Numbered from the stretch's first letter, positions 19,032 to 27,879 are shown. The stretch is DNA of 64,000 nucleotides from Jannaschia maritima (GCF_030973515.1 NZ_JARGZA010000010.1:1-64000); one strand, 5' to 3'. Translations and numbers: made by a program. The notes: generated by a model from the sequence alone, not told the origin.

Positions 19032-20402
19032 TCAGAGGACGAAGTCGTCCGCCCCCAGCACGCCGCCCCATTCCAGCGCGATGGCGCCATCCGCCCTGCC
19101 GTCGCCGTCGGCGTCGATCTCGACCAGGTCGCGCACCGCACGCACCTGCCCCGCGCCGCCGCCATCGAAGCCCGCCTCGCCTACGAAGTCGAGGCCCCCG
19201 AACGCGGTCAGATCGATCATGTCGGTGCCCCGCGTGAAGCCGCGGATCTCGTCGCGCGTGGCATCCGTGACGCCCGTGTCGCCGTCGGCGAAGACGAAGA
19301 CGTCGGCCTGGTTGCCCGGCTCCCAGTCCAGCAACAGGTCGCGCCCCTTGCCGCCGACGAAGACGTCGCGGCCCGATCCGCCCGTTACGGTGTCGTTCCC
19401 GTCCCCGCCCATCACGGTGTCATCGCCGTTCTGACCGTTGACGACGTCGTCACCCGTGCCGCCGCGCACGATGTCGTCGCCGTCGTTGCCGCACACGACG
19501 TCGTCGCCCGCGCCGCCGTCGGCCACGTCGTCGCCCGTCTCCGACACGATGTGATCGTCGCCATCGCCACCTTCGATCGTGTCGTTCCCGGATCCGGCCC
19601 AGATGCGGTCGTCACCCGCCCCGCCCGCGATCGTGTCGGCACCCGCCTGGCCCGCGAACTCGTCGTCGCCGTCGCCGCCCAGCAGCACGTCGTCGCCATC
19701 GCCGCCGCCCAGGTGGTCGTCGCCGTCGCCGCCCGACAGGCGGTCGTCCCCGCCATCGCCGGTCAGCGTGTCGTCGCCCGCCCCGCCCAGCAGCGTGTCG
19801 TCGCCGTCCCCGCCGCCCAAGCGATCGTCGCCCGCGCCGCCATCGGCCACGTCGTTGCCCGATCCGGTCCAGATGCGGTCGTTTCCGCCCCCGCCTTGCA
19901 TCAGGTCGGCGCCGCCTTCGCCGGTCATCTCGTCGTCGCCGTCGCCCCCATCGGCCACGTCGTCGCCGGCCCCGCCGACGATGCGGTCCGCGCCCGCGCC
20001 GCCCAGCAGGACGTCGTCGCCGTCACCGCCGTGGACCCGGTCGTCGCCCGTGCCACCATCGATCACGTCCGCGCCGTCGCCACCCCACAGGCGGTCGTTC
20101 CCGGCCTCGCCGTACATGCGGTCGTCGCCCGCATCGCCCGATGCCATGTCGTCGCCCGCACCCGCGCGCAGGATGTCGTCGCCCGCGCCCATCCAGACCT
20201 GGTCGTCGCCCGCGCCGGCCAGGAACACGTCGCCGGACGTCCCGCCCCGGTGCAGCGTTTCCGCCCCGTCCGTTCCCCGGACGACGACCCGTCCGCCCAC
20301 GGCCCCGTCATCGGCGGCCTCCGCCGCCGCGCGCATCAAAGCCGCGTCCAGCGCCCGCTTCGCGCCGGCGAGCGCGTCCTCCGCCAGTTCCATTCCGGTC
20401 AT
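19032..20402 (-). CDS. RTX (hemolysin-type) calcium-binding repeat protein, almost pure beta-roll
   Basis: A 456-residue protein. Residues 1-60 are a short helical, alanine-rich leader without a signal peptide. Residues 62-358 are 33 consecutive nonapeptides of the GGxGxDxxx type with no insertion. Residues ~359-456 resemble the serralysin-type C-terminal domain (ADVFVFADGDTG, IRGFTRGTDMIDLTAFG, ending GADDFVL), which in the family carries the type I secretion signal. The expected fold is a Ca2+-loaded parallel beta-roll outside the cell. No enzyme domain and no adjacent type I secretion genes are present. The ATG at 20402 has GAGGAG 6 nt upstream; upstream in-frame ATGs (20432) lack one. Confidence 0.92.
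   Translation of the reverse strand: MTGMELAEDALAGAKRALDAALMRAAAEAADDGAVGGRVVVRGTDGAETLHRGGTSGDVFLAGAGDDQVWMGAGDDILRAGAGDDMASGDAGDDRMYGEAGNDRLWGGDGADVIDGGTGDDRVHGGDGDDVLLGGAGADRIVGGAGDDVADGGDGDDEMTGEGGADLMQGGGGNDRIWTGSGNDVADGGAGDDRLGGGDGDDTLLGGAGDDTLTGDGGDDRLSGGDGDDHLGGGDGDDVLLGGDGDDEFAGQAGADTIAGGAGDDRIWAGSGNDTIEGGDGDDHIVSETGDDVADGGAGDDVVCGNDGDDIVRGGTGDDVVNGQNGDDTVMGGDGNDTVTGGSGRDVFVGGKGRDLLLDWEPGNQADVFVFADGDTGVTDATRDEIRGFTRGTDMIDLTAFGGLDFVGEAGFDGGGAGQVRAVRDLVEIDADGDGRADGAIALEWGGVLGADDFVL
19329..20219 (-). repeat. DNA encoding 33 in-register RTX nonapeptides (27-bp units)
   Basis: The coding strand repeats every 27 bp for 891 bp. Units 11-14 and 21-24 resemble each other (DDEM/DDEF, ADLM/ADTI, DRIW, GSGND), which suggests a higher-order duplication with a 90-residue (270-bp) offset. 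Confidence 0.85.
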
Positions 20403-20420
20403 GTCCTGCTCCTCGTGCCC

Positions 20421-20439
20421 GCGGTCCGACATGGACCGC
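20421..20439. promoter_or_regulatory. Inverted repeat in the leader of the RTX gene
   Basis: GCGGTCC (20421-20427), 5 nt, GGACCGC (20433-20439), 19-37 nt upstream of the RTX ATG. It could be an operator or an mRNA stem. The rest of the gap 20440-20569 shows nothing I can name. Confidence 0.3.
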
Positions 20440-20569
20440 CCGCAGGGGCTGTCAGACTGCAAATCGAAGGGCCAGGGGGCGGGTCCGGGAGGACCCCGTT
20501 CGGCGGGATCCACCCCAAACGACCAGCCGCATCAGCGGGCCGCCGCGCAGGGCCACCCGGGCGGGAGCG

Positions 20570-22888
20570 CTACTCCGCGGCCAGGGGCGCGGCGCGGGCG
20601 TCGCGCAGCATGGCCCAGACCCGTGCGGGCGTGAACGGCATGTCCGCCACGCGCACCCCGCTGTCCCACATCGCGTCCAACGCGGCGTTGCCCACGGCGG
20701 CCATGGCGCCCACGGTCCCCGCCTCGCCGCAGCCCTTCATGCCCAGGACGTTCGCCGTCGACGGCACGGGTTCGGACGCGAAGGCGATGCTTGGGATCAT
20801 CACGGAGCGGGGCATCCCGTAATCCATGAACGACGCCGTCAGCAGTTGGCCATCGGCGTCGAACACGACACGTTCGCTGATCGCCTGCCCGATGCCCTGC
20901 GCCACGCCGCCATGGACCTGCCCTTCGGCCAGCATCGGGTTCATCAGGACGCCGAAATCGTCCACGACCGAGTACTTGACCACGTCCAGCTGCCCCGTCT
21001 CCGGGTCCACCTCCACCTCCGCGATGTGGCACCCGTTGGGATAGGACCGGCCCGGCAGCGTCGTCGTCTCCCGCGTGCGCAGCAGGTCGTCGCGGCCATG
21101 CCGGCGCGCCGCGTCCGCCACCTCCAGGATGTCGGCGACCTGGTTTGTGCCGCGCGACCGGAAGATCCCGTCCTCGAACGCCACGTCGTCCTGCCCCATC
21201 CATTCGGCCACGAAGGACACGAACCGCTGCACCACCGCCCGCGCGGTCGCGCGGTTGGCCGTGCCCTGCACCGTCACCGACCGGGACCCCCCGGTGCCCC
21301 CGCCCTTGGCGATGCGGTCGCTGTCGCCCTGCACGACGTCGATCGCCTCGGGCGGCACGCCCAGGTCGGTGGCCAGGAACTGGCGGTACACGGTTTCGTG
21401 CCCCTGCCCGTTCGACTGCGTGCCGACATACAGTGTGACGCGCCCCGCGTCCTCGAACGCGATCTCCGCGGTCTCCTCCGGCGAGCCCAGGATCGATTCG
21501 ATGTAGTAGCACGCCCCCAGACCCCGCAGGCGGCCGTCCCGTGCCGATGCGGCCTTGCGGTCCGCGAACCCGGCGACGTTCGCCAGATCGAGCGCTCGGT
21601 CCAGCACGCGGCCGAAATCCCCCACGTCGTAGGTCTCGCCCGTGGCCGAGCGGTACGGGAATCGTTCGGGTCGGATGAACGACCGCCGCCGCAGGTCGAA
21701 GCGGTCCACCCCCAGCACTGCGGCGGCGTGGTCCATCGAACGCTCCAGCGCGTGGATCGCTTCCGGCCGGCCCGCGCCGCGATAGGCGTCGACCTGCGTC
21801 GTGTTCGTATAGACGCCCGTGCTGACCAGATGCGCCGCCTGCACGTCGTAGGCGCCGGTCAGGACCTTGGCGAACAGCTCCGACTGGATGTTCTGCGCAT
21901 AGCCGGAATTGTGCGCTCCCATGTTCGCGACGTTGGTGCAGCGATAGGCCACCAGCCGGAGGTCGGCGTCGAAGCCCAGCTCCGTGTCGCAGACCAGATC
22001 CCGGCCCGCATTGTCCGACAGCATCGACTCCGACCGGTCCGCCATCCACCGGACGGGCCGGTCCAGCACCCGCGCCGCATGGGCCACCAGGAACGTCTCC
22101 GGATAGGCCATGGCCTTCATGCCGAAGCCCCCGCCGACGTCGGGGTTGGTGACGCGCACGTCGTCCTTGCCCAGCCCCAGCACGCGGACGAGGTCGCGCT
22201 TCATCCCCCAGACGCCCTGCCCGTTGACGCAGACGTGTAGCCGTCCGTCGCCCGACGGCTCCGCCCAGGTGCCCCGCGGCTCGAGGGATGCGCAGATGAC
22301 GCGGTTGTCCTCCACCCGCAGGGCGATGCGGTGCGCGGCCCCCGCCAGGGCACGGTCCACGGCCGCCCCGTCCCCCGTTTCCCAGACATAGGCGACGTTG
22401 TCGGGCGCCGCGTCGTGGATTGCGGGCCCGCCCGGAGCCAGGTCCATCTTCACCGCCAGGTCGTCCACGTCCAGCGACACGGCCTCCGCGGCGTCGCGGG
22501 CCTGCGCGGCGGTGTCGGCCACGACGAAGGCGACCCCCTCGCCCACGAACCGCACCCGGTCGCACGCCAGCAGGGGCCGCACCGGCGTCGCCCCCTTTCG
22601 CCCGCCCACGGGGCTTTCGGCGGGGGTGGTGCGCAGGGTGGCGTCCAGCCCGGCGGCCACCAGGTCGGCGGCGGTCAGAACGAGACGCACGCCGTCCATC
22701 TCTCGCGCCGGGGCGACGTCCAGCTCGGCGACCGTGCCGTGCGCCACCTGCGCGCGCACCATCACGCCATGCAGCGCGCCCGCGGGCGCCGTGTCGTCGA
22801 CGTAACGCCCCCGCCCCGTCAGGAAGCGCGGGTCCTCCGACCGGGGGGCGGATTGGTGCAGGCCGAACTTCGGCGGAAAGGGGGTCAT
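20570..22888 (-). CDS. Xanthine dehydrogenase/aldehyde oxidase-family molybdenum hydroxylase, large subunit
   Basis: A 772-residue molybdopterin-cytosine-dinucleotide-binding catalytic subunit. The N-terminal small domain (GLHQSAPRSEDPRFLTGRGRYVDD) and the two large domains are complete. The active-site loop reads AYRGAGR at about residues 366-372, the form II signature. True CO dehydrogenase (form I) has AYRCSFR, so CO oxidation is unlikely. The catalytic Glu is in GCGEAGTVG near residue 719. The enzyme normally needs a 2Fe-2S subunit and an FAD subunit; neither is adjacent. The ATG at 22888 has GAAGGA about 9 nt upstream. The substrate is unknown; relatives oxidise purines, aldehydes or N-heterocycles. 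Confidence 0.92.
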   Translation of the reverse strand: MTPFPPKFGLHQSAPRSEDPRFLTGRGRYVDDTAPAGALHGVMVRAQVAHGTVAELDVAPAREMDGVRLVLTAADLVAAGLDATLRTTPAESPVGGRKGATPVRPLLACDRVRFVGEGVAFVVADTAAQARDAAEAVSLDVDDLAVKMDLAPGGPAIHDAAPDNVAYVWETGDGAAVDRALAGAAHRIALRVEDNRVICASLEPRGTWAEPSGDGRLHVCVNGQGVWGMKRDLVRVLGLGKDDVRVTNPDVGGGFGMKAMAYPETFLVAHAARVLDRPVRWMADRSESMLSDNAGRDLVCDTELGFDADLRLVAYRCTNVANMGAHNSGYAQNIQSELFAKVLTGAYDVQAAHLVSTGVYTNTTQVDAYRGAGRPEAIHALERSMDHAAAVLGVDRFDLRRRSFIRPERFPYRSATGETYDVGDFGRVLDRALDLANVAGFADRKAASARDGRLRGLGACYYIESILGSPEETAEIAFEDAGRVTLYVGTQSNGQGHETVYRQFLATDLGVPPEAIDVVQGDSDRIAKGGGTGGSRSVTVQGTANRATARAVVQRFVSFVAEWMGQDDVAFEDGIFRSRGTNQVADILEVADAARRHGRDDLLRTRETTTLPGRSYPNGCHIAEVEVDPETGQLDVVKYSVVDDFGVLMNPMLAEGQVHGGVAQGIGQAISERVVFDADGQLLTASFMDYGMPRSVMIPSIAFASEPVPSTANVLGMKGCGEAGTVGAMAAVGNAALDAMWDSGVRVADMPFTPARVWAMLRDARAAPLAAE

Positions 22889-22983
22889 GGGGCGGCGTCC
22901 TTCGGATGGCTCCACCCGGACGCTATCGCAGGGGGATGGCGGGTCAAGGCGGGCACGGGGCCGCAGGCCCCGCGCCGATGCCG

Positions 22984-24114
22984 TCAGCCGAACACCTTGT
23001 CCAGCACGGGCGCCAGGCGCCGGACCGTGCCGTCCACGTCGCGCAGCTTGTCAAGACCGAACAGGCCGATGCGGAACGTGCTGAACCCGTCCGGCTCGCC
23101 CACCTGCAAGGGCACGCCCGCGGCGATCTGCACCCCTTCGGCGGCGAAGGCGCGTCCGCTCTGCACCTCCCGGCCGGGGGCGTGATACACCACGACGCCC
23201 ATCGCCTCGAAGCCAGGCGCGGCCAGCGACGTCAGGCCCTTGGCCCCCAGCATCGCGCGGACCCGGCGCCCCAGTCCCAGCTGCGCCGCGCGCGCCGCCT
23301 CGAACCCGAAGTCGCGCGTCTCGTGCAGGGCATCGCGGAACTGAACCAGCGAATCCGTCGGCAGCGTCGCATGATACGCGTGCCCCCCATCCAGATAGGC
23401 CCGCATGATCCCCGACCACTTGGCTAGGTCCACCGCGAAGCTGTCGGACGTCGTCTGCCCCAGCCGTTCGACCGCCCGGTCCGACAGCATCACCAGCCCC
23501 GCGCACGGCGTGGACGACCAGCCCTTCTGCGGGGCGGAGATCAGGACGTCCACGCCGGTGGCCTGCATGTCCACCCACACGCAGCCCGACGCCACGCAGT
23601 CCAGCACCATCAGGGCGCCGACGCCGTGCGCCGCGTCCGCCAATGCCGCCACGTAATCGTCGGGCAGCATGATGCCGGCCGACGTCTCCACGTGGGGGGC
23701 GAACACGACGTCGGGCTGCGTTTCGCGGATGCGGGCCACGACCTCGTCTACGGGCGGTGGGGCGTACCGGGGCTGCGCGGTCGCGTTGTCCATCGGCCTC
23801 GCCGTCATCACGTCGACGGAGGCGGCGTCGCCCGTCGCCTCGAAGATCTGCGTCCAGCGATAGCTGAACCAGCCGTTCCGCACGACCAGCACGTCCGCGT
23901 CGCGACCGAACTGCCGGGCCACCGCCTCCATCGCGAAGGTGCCGCCGCCGGGCACCACCACGGCATGCGCCGCGTTGTAGGCGGCGCACAGACCGCGATG
24001 GATGTCGCGGAACGCCGTCTGGAACGCGCTCGACATGTGATTCAGACTTCGGTCCGTGAACACGACCGAGAATTCGGCCAGTTCGGACGGGAAATGGATC
24101 TCCGCCTGCGGCAT
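22984..24114 (-). CDS. Class V (serine/alanine-glyoxylate type) aminotransferase
   Basis: A 376-residue PLP enzyme. The N-terminal phosphate-cup region VVPGGGTFAMEAVARQFG lies near residues 55-72, the PLP-ring Asp in LVLDCVASG-like ALMVLDCVASGCVWVDM near 170-186, and the Schiff-base Lys in ISAPQKGWSSTPCAGL at about residue 200. The C-terminal domain contains GLFGLDKLRDVDGTV, typical of the SGAT/AGAT group. The amino donor is not readable. The ATG at 24114 has GGAG 7 nt upstream; an extension to 24189 would cross the promoter. Next upstream is a LysR regulator on the same strand, a plausible controller. Confidence 0.9.
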   Translation of the reverse strand: MPQAEIHFPSELAEFSVVFTDRSLNHMSSAFQTAFRDIHRGLCAAYNAAHAVVVPGGGTFAMEAVARQFGRDADVLVVRNGWFSYRWTQIFEATGDAASVDVMTARPMDNATAQPRYAPPPVDEVVARIRETQPDVVFAPHVETSAGIMLPDDYVAALADAAHGVGALMVLDCVASGCVWVDMQATGVDVLISAPQKGWSSTPCAGLVMLSDRAVERLGQTTSDSFAVDLAKWSGIMRAYLDGGHAYHATLPTDSLVQFRDALHETRDFGFEAARAAQLGLGRRVRAMLGAKGLTSLAAPGFEAMGVVVYHAPGREVQSGRAFAAEGVQIAAGVPLQVGEPDGFSTFRIGLFGLDKLRDVDGTVRRLAPVLDKVFG

Positions 24115-24144
24115 GGGCAACTCCGACAACAATATGTTGCCGCG

Positions 24145-24173
24145 CGTATAGAATTCGTTCGGGATATTCCCAA
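24145..24173 (-). promoter_or_regulatory. Sigma-70-like promoter of the class V aminotransferase, flanked by two palindromes
   Basis: On the minus strand TTGGGA (24173-24168), 17 nt, TATACG (24150-24145). The palindrome GGGAATATCCC (24171-24161) overlaps the -35, and CAACATATTGTTG (24139-24127) sits at the expected start of transcription. Both are good operator candidates. Confidence 0.5.
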
Positions 24174-24219
24174 GAGGTAAGGGGAACACACTTGCGAGAC
24201 GTCGGCGTTCCGCCGCCGG

Positions 24220-25116
24220 TCACGCCGCGCGCGCGGACGCTCGCAGCAGATCGATCGTCACCCGGACCTTCGCTGGAAGATAGGTTCGGCTCGGATACAG
24301 GATCCAGGCCGCCGTCTCGAACGTGGTCGCCGTGGCCTCGTGATCCGGGAACAGATCCACCAGGCGGCCCGCCGCGAGGTCCGGGCCGATCAACCAATCG
24401 GCCAGCAGGGCGGGACCCAGGCCCGCGCGCGCCGCCTCCACCAGGGCCAGGGCGTTCGAGATCAGGACCGTGCCCCCCACCGTCACGCCCGTCTCCACGC
24501 CGGCGCGGCGGAAGCGCCAGGCGTCCCGGTGTCCAGGCAGGGCGTTGCGCAGGCAGTCGATTTCCGCAAGGTCCGCTGGCATCTCCGGCGCGCCGTGCGC
24601 GTCCACCCAGCCGGGCGCGGCGACCACGCGGTACCGCGTCCCGTGCAGCCGCGACGACACGACGTCCCCGGACGGGGCTGGCGCCAAGCGGATCGCCAGG
24701 TCGATCCGGTCGGCCACGAGGTCCAGGTTCCCGTCGGACAGGACCAGCTCGACCCCCAGATCGGGCGCCGCGCGCCGCAGCGCGGGCAGGAGCGGCACCA
24801 ACCGCGTCGTGCCATAGGCCACGGACGCCGTCAGCCGCAGGTGCCCGCGCGGACGCGCGCGGTCGCCCCGCGCGTCCAGGCGCGCCGCTTCCAGTTCGGC
24901 CAGCAACGGCGCGACCCGGTCCAGGTACCGCTCCCCTTCCGCGGTCAGCGACAGATGGCGCGACGTGCGTTGGAACAAGCGCAGACCCAACCGGTCCTCC
25001 AGCGCGGCGACCGCGCGGGACACGCTGGAATGGTTGACCTCCACCTCGCGCGCCACGGCCGCGAAGCTTCCCAGCTCCGCCACGCGCAGGGCCATCTGCA
25101 ATCCGTTCAGATCCAT
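24220..25116 (-). CDS. LysR-family transcriptional regulator
   Basis: A 298-residue regulator. The N-terminal helix-turn-helix covers residues 1-60 (MDLNGLQMALRVAELGSF, then VNHSSVSRAVAALEDRLG), followed by the family hallmark LRLFQRTSRHLSLT. The ligand-binding domain runs from about residue 90 to the end. Which small molecule it senses is unknown. The start at 25116 is the conserved one; the 28-codon upstream extension is not family-like. It is divergent from yceI across 101 nt and lies upstream of the aminotransferase on the same strand, so either could be its target. Confidence 0.9.
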   Translation of the reverse strand: MDLNGLQMALRVAELGSFAAVAREVEVNHSSVSRAVAALEDRLGLRLFQRTSRHLSLTAEGERYLDRVAPLLAELEAARLDARGDRARPRGHLRLTASVAYGTTRLVPLLPALRRAAPDLGVELVLSDGNLDLVADRIDLAIRLAPAPSGDVVSSRLHGTRYRVVAAPGWVDAHGAPEMPADLAEIDCLRNALPGHRDAWRFRRAGVETGVTVGGTVLISNALALVEAARAGLGPALLADWLIGPDLAAGRLVDLFPDHEATATTFETAAWILYPSRTYLPAKVRVTIDLLRASARAA

Positions 25117-25217
25117 CCGTGCAGGATGCGCACGCCCGCCGTGCGGGGCAACCCGTATCGCGCACGACACCCACCCGCCATGATCGCCCCGTAACGACAC
25201 CGAAGCGGAGACGCGAC

Positions 25218-25895
25218 ATGCGCACCCCCACCCTCCTCGCCGCCCTGGCCGTCCTGGCGGCCCCTGCCCTCGCCGACCCCACGGAATGGACCCTCGACAA
25301 GGGCCATGCCCATATCGGGTGGGAGGTCGATCACATGGACCTCGCCCGCACAGCCGGGCGGTTCGACGATTTCGACGGGACCTTCCTGATCGACGAGGAC
25401 GACCCGGCGAACAGCACGATCACAGTCACCGTTGATGCGGCGTCCGTGAACTCGAACCACCTGGGCCGCGACAATCACGTCCGGACCGCCGACTACCTGG
25501 ACGCGGCGACCTTCCCGAAGATCACCTTCACCTCCGCCGCCATCGCGATGACCTCCGACACGACGGGCACGATCGATGGGACCCTGACGATGCTGGGGGT
25601 GGAGGCGCCGCTCACGCTCGACTTCGTCCTGAAGGCGGATCGCCGCTATCCCGACTTCATCCCGAACTACGACGAGATCCGTACCGCCTCGTTCGAGGCG
25701 ACCGGCTCGCTCGACCGCACGGCCTGGGGCATGGACTTCATCGCGTTCCCCGGCTCGCCCACGGGCACGGTGATCGACCTCGACATCCATGTCGACCTGG
25801 TCGACTGCGCTTCCATCCCCGAAGGCGCGTCGACGACCAACGTGCCGTGCAACTGGGGCCGTGTCGAAGGCTTCACCGGCCCCGGCGAAGGCTGA
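25218..25895 (+). CDS. YceI-family periplasmic protein
   Basis: A 225-residue exported lipocalin-like protein; family members bind long polyisoprenoid chains in a barrel. The signal peptide is MRTPTLLAALAVLAAPALA, with cleavage probably after ALA at residue 19. The mature part has WTLDKGHAHIGWEVDHM, SVNSNHLGRDNHVR near residue 76-89, and the usual F-P-KITFTS strand. A C-terminal Cys pair (DLVDCAS and NVPCNWG) could form a disulfide and is an addition to the core fold. The ATG at 25218 has GAAGCGGAG about 7 nt upstream. Its physiological role here is not evident. Confidence 0.92.
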   Translation: MRTPTLLAALAVLAAPALADPTEWTLDKGHAHIGWEVDHMDLARTAGRFDDFDGTFLIDEDDPANSTITVTVDAASVNSNHLGRDNHVRTADYLDAATFPKITFTSAAIAMTSDTTGTIDGTLTMLGVEAPLTLDFVLKADRRYPDFIPNYDEIRTASFEATGSLDRTAWGMDFIAFPGSPTGTVIDLDIHVDLVDCASIPEGASTTNVPCNWGRVEGFTGPGEG

Positions 25896-25994
25896 CGGGT
25901 CACGTCCGGCAGAAGGTCCTCGCCCAGCGCGGGGACCTTCCGTCGCCGATCCCGCCCCGGTCCGCGAACGGACCGCGGGTCGGAAGACCGCGCC

Positions 25995-27335
25995 TCAGCG
26001 CCGCCGCAACGCCCCCAGGCCCAGCAGCGCGCCACCCAGCAACCAGACACCCGCGGGCAACGGGATCGGCTGCAACGTGGCGCCCGCCGCCAGCGTCTCC
26101 CAGCGCAGCCCGTCCGCGGCGCCGTCGGCGAAGCCGGTCCAACCGTCCGCCCCGTCCTCGACTAGCTCCAGGAACGCCCGCTTCGCATCGTCGCCCTTCA
26201 GTTCCGCGTCGAACCAGGCGGTCAGGAAATGCTGCGCCACGTCGTTCATGAACAGGTTCGAGAACGCCCGCCCCTCGTAATGGGCCAGCACGTTCCCCCC
26301 GATGGCCACCGCCTCGTCGGGCGCGGGGATCGGCGCCGCAGCGTTGTGGCCCTCCCCCTCAAAGGTCAGCAGCGCGCGGTCCGTGCCCACCGTGTCGGCG
26401 AAGATCTGGCGCACCCCGTCCTCGTACAGCGACACGTCGTCGGCCGATCCCGCGATGAACAGCGCTGGGATGTCGATCTCCGACAGGCCGTCGCGGTCCC
26501 ACGCGTCCCGCTGCCGACCCCAGGGGCCGATCGCCACAACCGTCTTCAACCGGTCATCCTGCAGGTCGGCATGCGACTGCGTCCCCGATTGGTTCGCGGT
26601 CAGGTACGGGTCCAGACCGAACAATCCGGTCCTGTCGGCGAGCCCCGCGCCCGCCGCGATCAGCGCGCCATAGCCGCCCATCGAATAGCCCACGATGCCC
26701 GTGTTCTCCGCATCGATCCGACCTTCGAGCGCGAAGCCGGCCTCCCCGTTCTTCCGTGCCAGTTGGTCCAGGACGAACATCTGATCCCGAGGGCGGTTCA
26801 GCAGGGTGGACGGGAACGTCGCGAACCCATTGGCGGTCCGATAGGTCGATTCGTCGTGGTCGATGCTGGCGACGACATAACCCTTCGACGCCAGGTTCTC
26901 GCCCAGATGGGACATCAGGTAACGGTTCCCCGGATACCCATGGCTCAGCAGGACCAGGGGCAGCGGCCCCGTATCGGCGGCCTGCGCGTCGCGCACCGCC
27001 CGGCCCTGCAGTTCGACCTGCGTGACGCCGTCGCGCAGGAACGCGTTCAGCGTGGTGTCGCCGGTGGCGCCGTCCACGGCCGGATACCAGACGTCCAGCA
27101 CCAAGTCGCGGTCCCGCGACGGCACGGCGCCCAGCGACGTCTGCCCGGCCACCGCCGCCGTGATGTCCGGCTGATCCGGATTCGTCAGCGTCAGCGTCGT
27201 GACACCAACCGACCGCGGTTCCTGCGGTGCCAGCGCGGGCGCGTTCGCCGACAGGCCATCCACCACGTTCTGCGCCGCCACCGGCCCCGCCGCCGCCACG
27301 CAGAGCGCCGCGCCAATCACCATCCGATACGCCAT
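25995..27335 (-). CDS. Exported alpha/beta hydrolase with IPLPA-CTERM sorting signal
   Basis: A 446-residue secreted hydrolase of the PAF-acetylhydrolase/dienelactone-hydrolase type. The signal peptide is MAYRMVIGAALCVAAAGPVAA. The body has LVLLSHGYPGNR (oxyanion side) near residue 135, the nucleophile elbow GIVGYSMGGYGAL near 208-220, and a GEGHNAA His near 328. The C-terminus is a tripartite sorting signal: IPLPAGVW, a hydrophobic helix, then RRR. This is the VPLPA-CTERM type processed by an exosortase in Rhodobacterales. The substrate is unknown. The ATG at 27335 is preceded by GGGGAGGTG. Converges on yceI across about 100 nt. Confidence 0.88.
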   Translation of the reverse strand: MAYRMVIGAALCVAAAGPVAAQNVVDGLSANAPALAPQEPRSVGVTTLTLTNPDQPDITAAVAGQTSLGAVPSRDRDLVLDVWYPAVDGATGDTTLNAFLRDGVTQVELQGRAVRDAQAADTGPLPLVLLSHGYPGNRYLMSHLGENLASKGYVVASIDHDESTYRTANGFATFPSTLLNRPRDQMFVLDQLARKNGEAGFALEGRIDAENTGIVGYSMGGYGALIAAGAGLADRTGLFGLDPYLTANQSGTQSHADLQDDRLKTVVAIGPWGRQRDAWDRDGLSEIDIPALFIAGSADDVSLYEDGVRQIFADTVGTDRALLTFEGEGHNAAAPIPAPDEAVAIGGNVLAHYEGRAFSNLFMNDVAQHFLTAWFDAELKGDDAKRAFLELVEDGADGWTGFADGAADGLRWETLAAGATLQPIPLPAGVWLLGGALLGLGALRRR

Positions 27336-27479
27336 CGTCCTCACCTCCCCAGGATCGTCGCAGCCCACGGGGCCGCCCGGAACAGGTTAACGGGACCGGG
27401 CAAGCCCTTGGCAAGGCGCAAGGACCATGACTGACGCGGCGTCTTGCACGGATGGCCCCCCGGGGGCATGCATCGCGTC

Positions 27480-27854
27480 ATGCGCCTCGCCCTCATCGCC
27501 CTGCTGGTTCCCGATTACGACGAGGCCTTGCGCTTCTTCGTGGAAGGCCTCGGCTGGACGTGCACGGCCGACATCGACCAGGGCCGGAAGCGTTGGGTGA
27601 CGGTCCGCCCGCCCGGCGGCGGCGCGGACGTGTTGCTTGCCCGCGCCGCAGGCGAGCAGGCGCGGGGCATCGGCGATCAGTTCGCCGGACGGGTCGGCCT
27701 GTTCCTCCATACCGACGACTTCACCCGCGACTCCGCCCGCATACGGACGGCCGGCGGCACGTTCGCCGAAGATCCCCGGATGGAGGGCTATGGCACGGTC
27801 GCCGTCTGGACCGACCCCTGCGGCAACCGTTGGGACTTGATCGAGCCGGCCTGA
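27480..27854 (+). CDS. VOC-family (glyoxalase/bleomycin-resistance fold) protein
   Basis: A 124-residue vicinal-oxygen-chelate fold protein. It begins MRLALIALLVPDYDEALRFF, the usual first beta-alpha unit. A second module (FAGRVGLFLHTDDFTRDSARI) follows, and the C-terminus WTDPCGNRWDLIEP holds the conserved D-P-x-GN-xW-D/E-LIE pattern. The first metal-ligand position is not an obvious His, so catalysis is uncertain. An ATG at 27468 is an alternative start, but the G-rich sequence lies too close to it. The 41-bp G-rich repeat begins 26 nt after the stop. Confidence 0.82.
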   Translation: MRLALIALLVPDYDEALRFFVEGLGWTCTADIDQGRKRWVTVRPPGGGADVLLARAAGEQARGIGDQFAGRVGLFLHTDDFTRDSARIRTAGGTFAEDPRMEGYGTVAVWTDPCGNRWDLIEPA

Positions 27855-27879
27855 TGCGGCTCCCTTGGGGGGGGCTGCT

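Noticed and set aside
19329..20219. Regular DNA repeat that could be taken for a CRISPR or minisatellite
   Set aside because: The 27-bp period equals nine codons and encodes RTX nonapeptides. There are no spacers and no cas genes.
20570..22888. Aerobic carbon monoxide dehydrogenase (CoxL form I)
   Set aside because: The active-site loop is AYRGAGR, not AYRCSFR, and coxM and coxS are absent, so CO oxidation is not supported.
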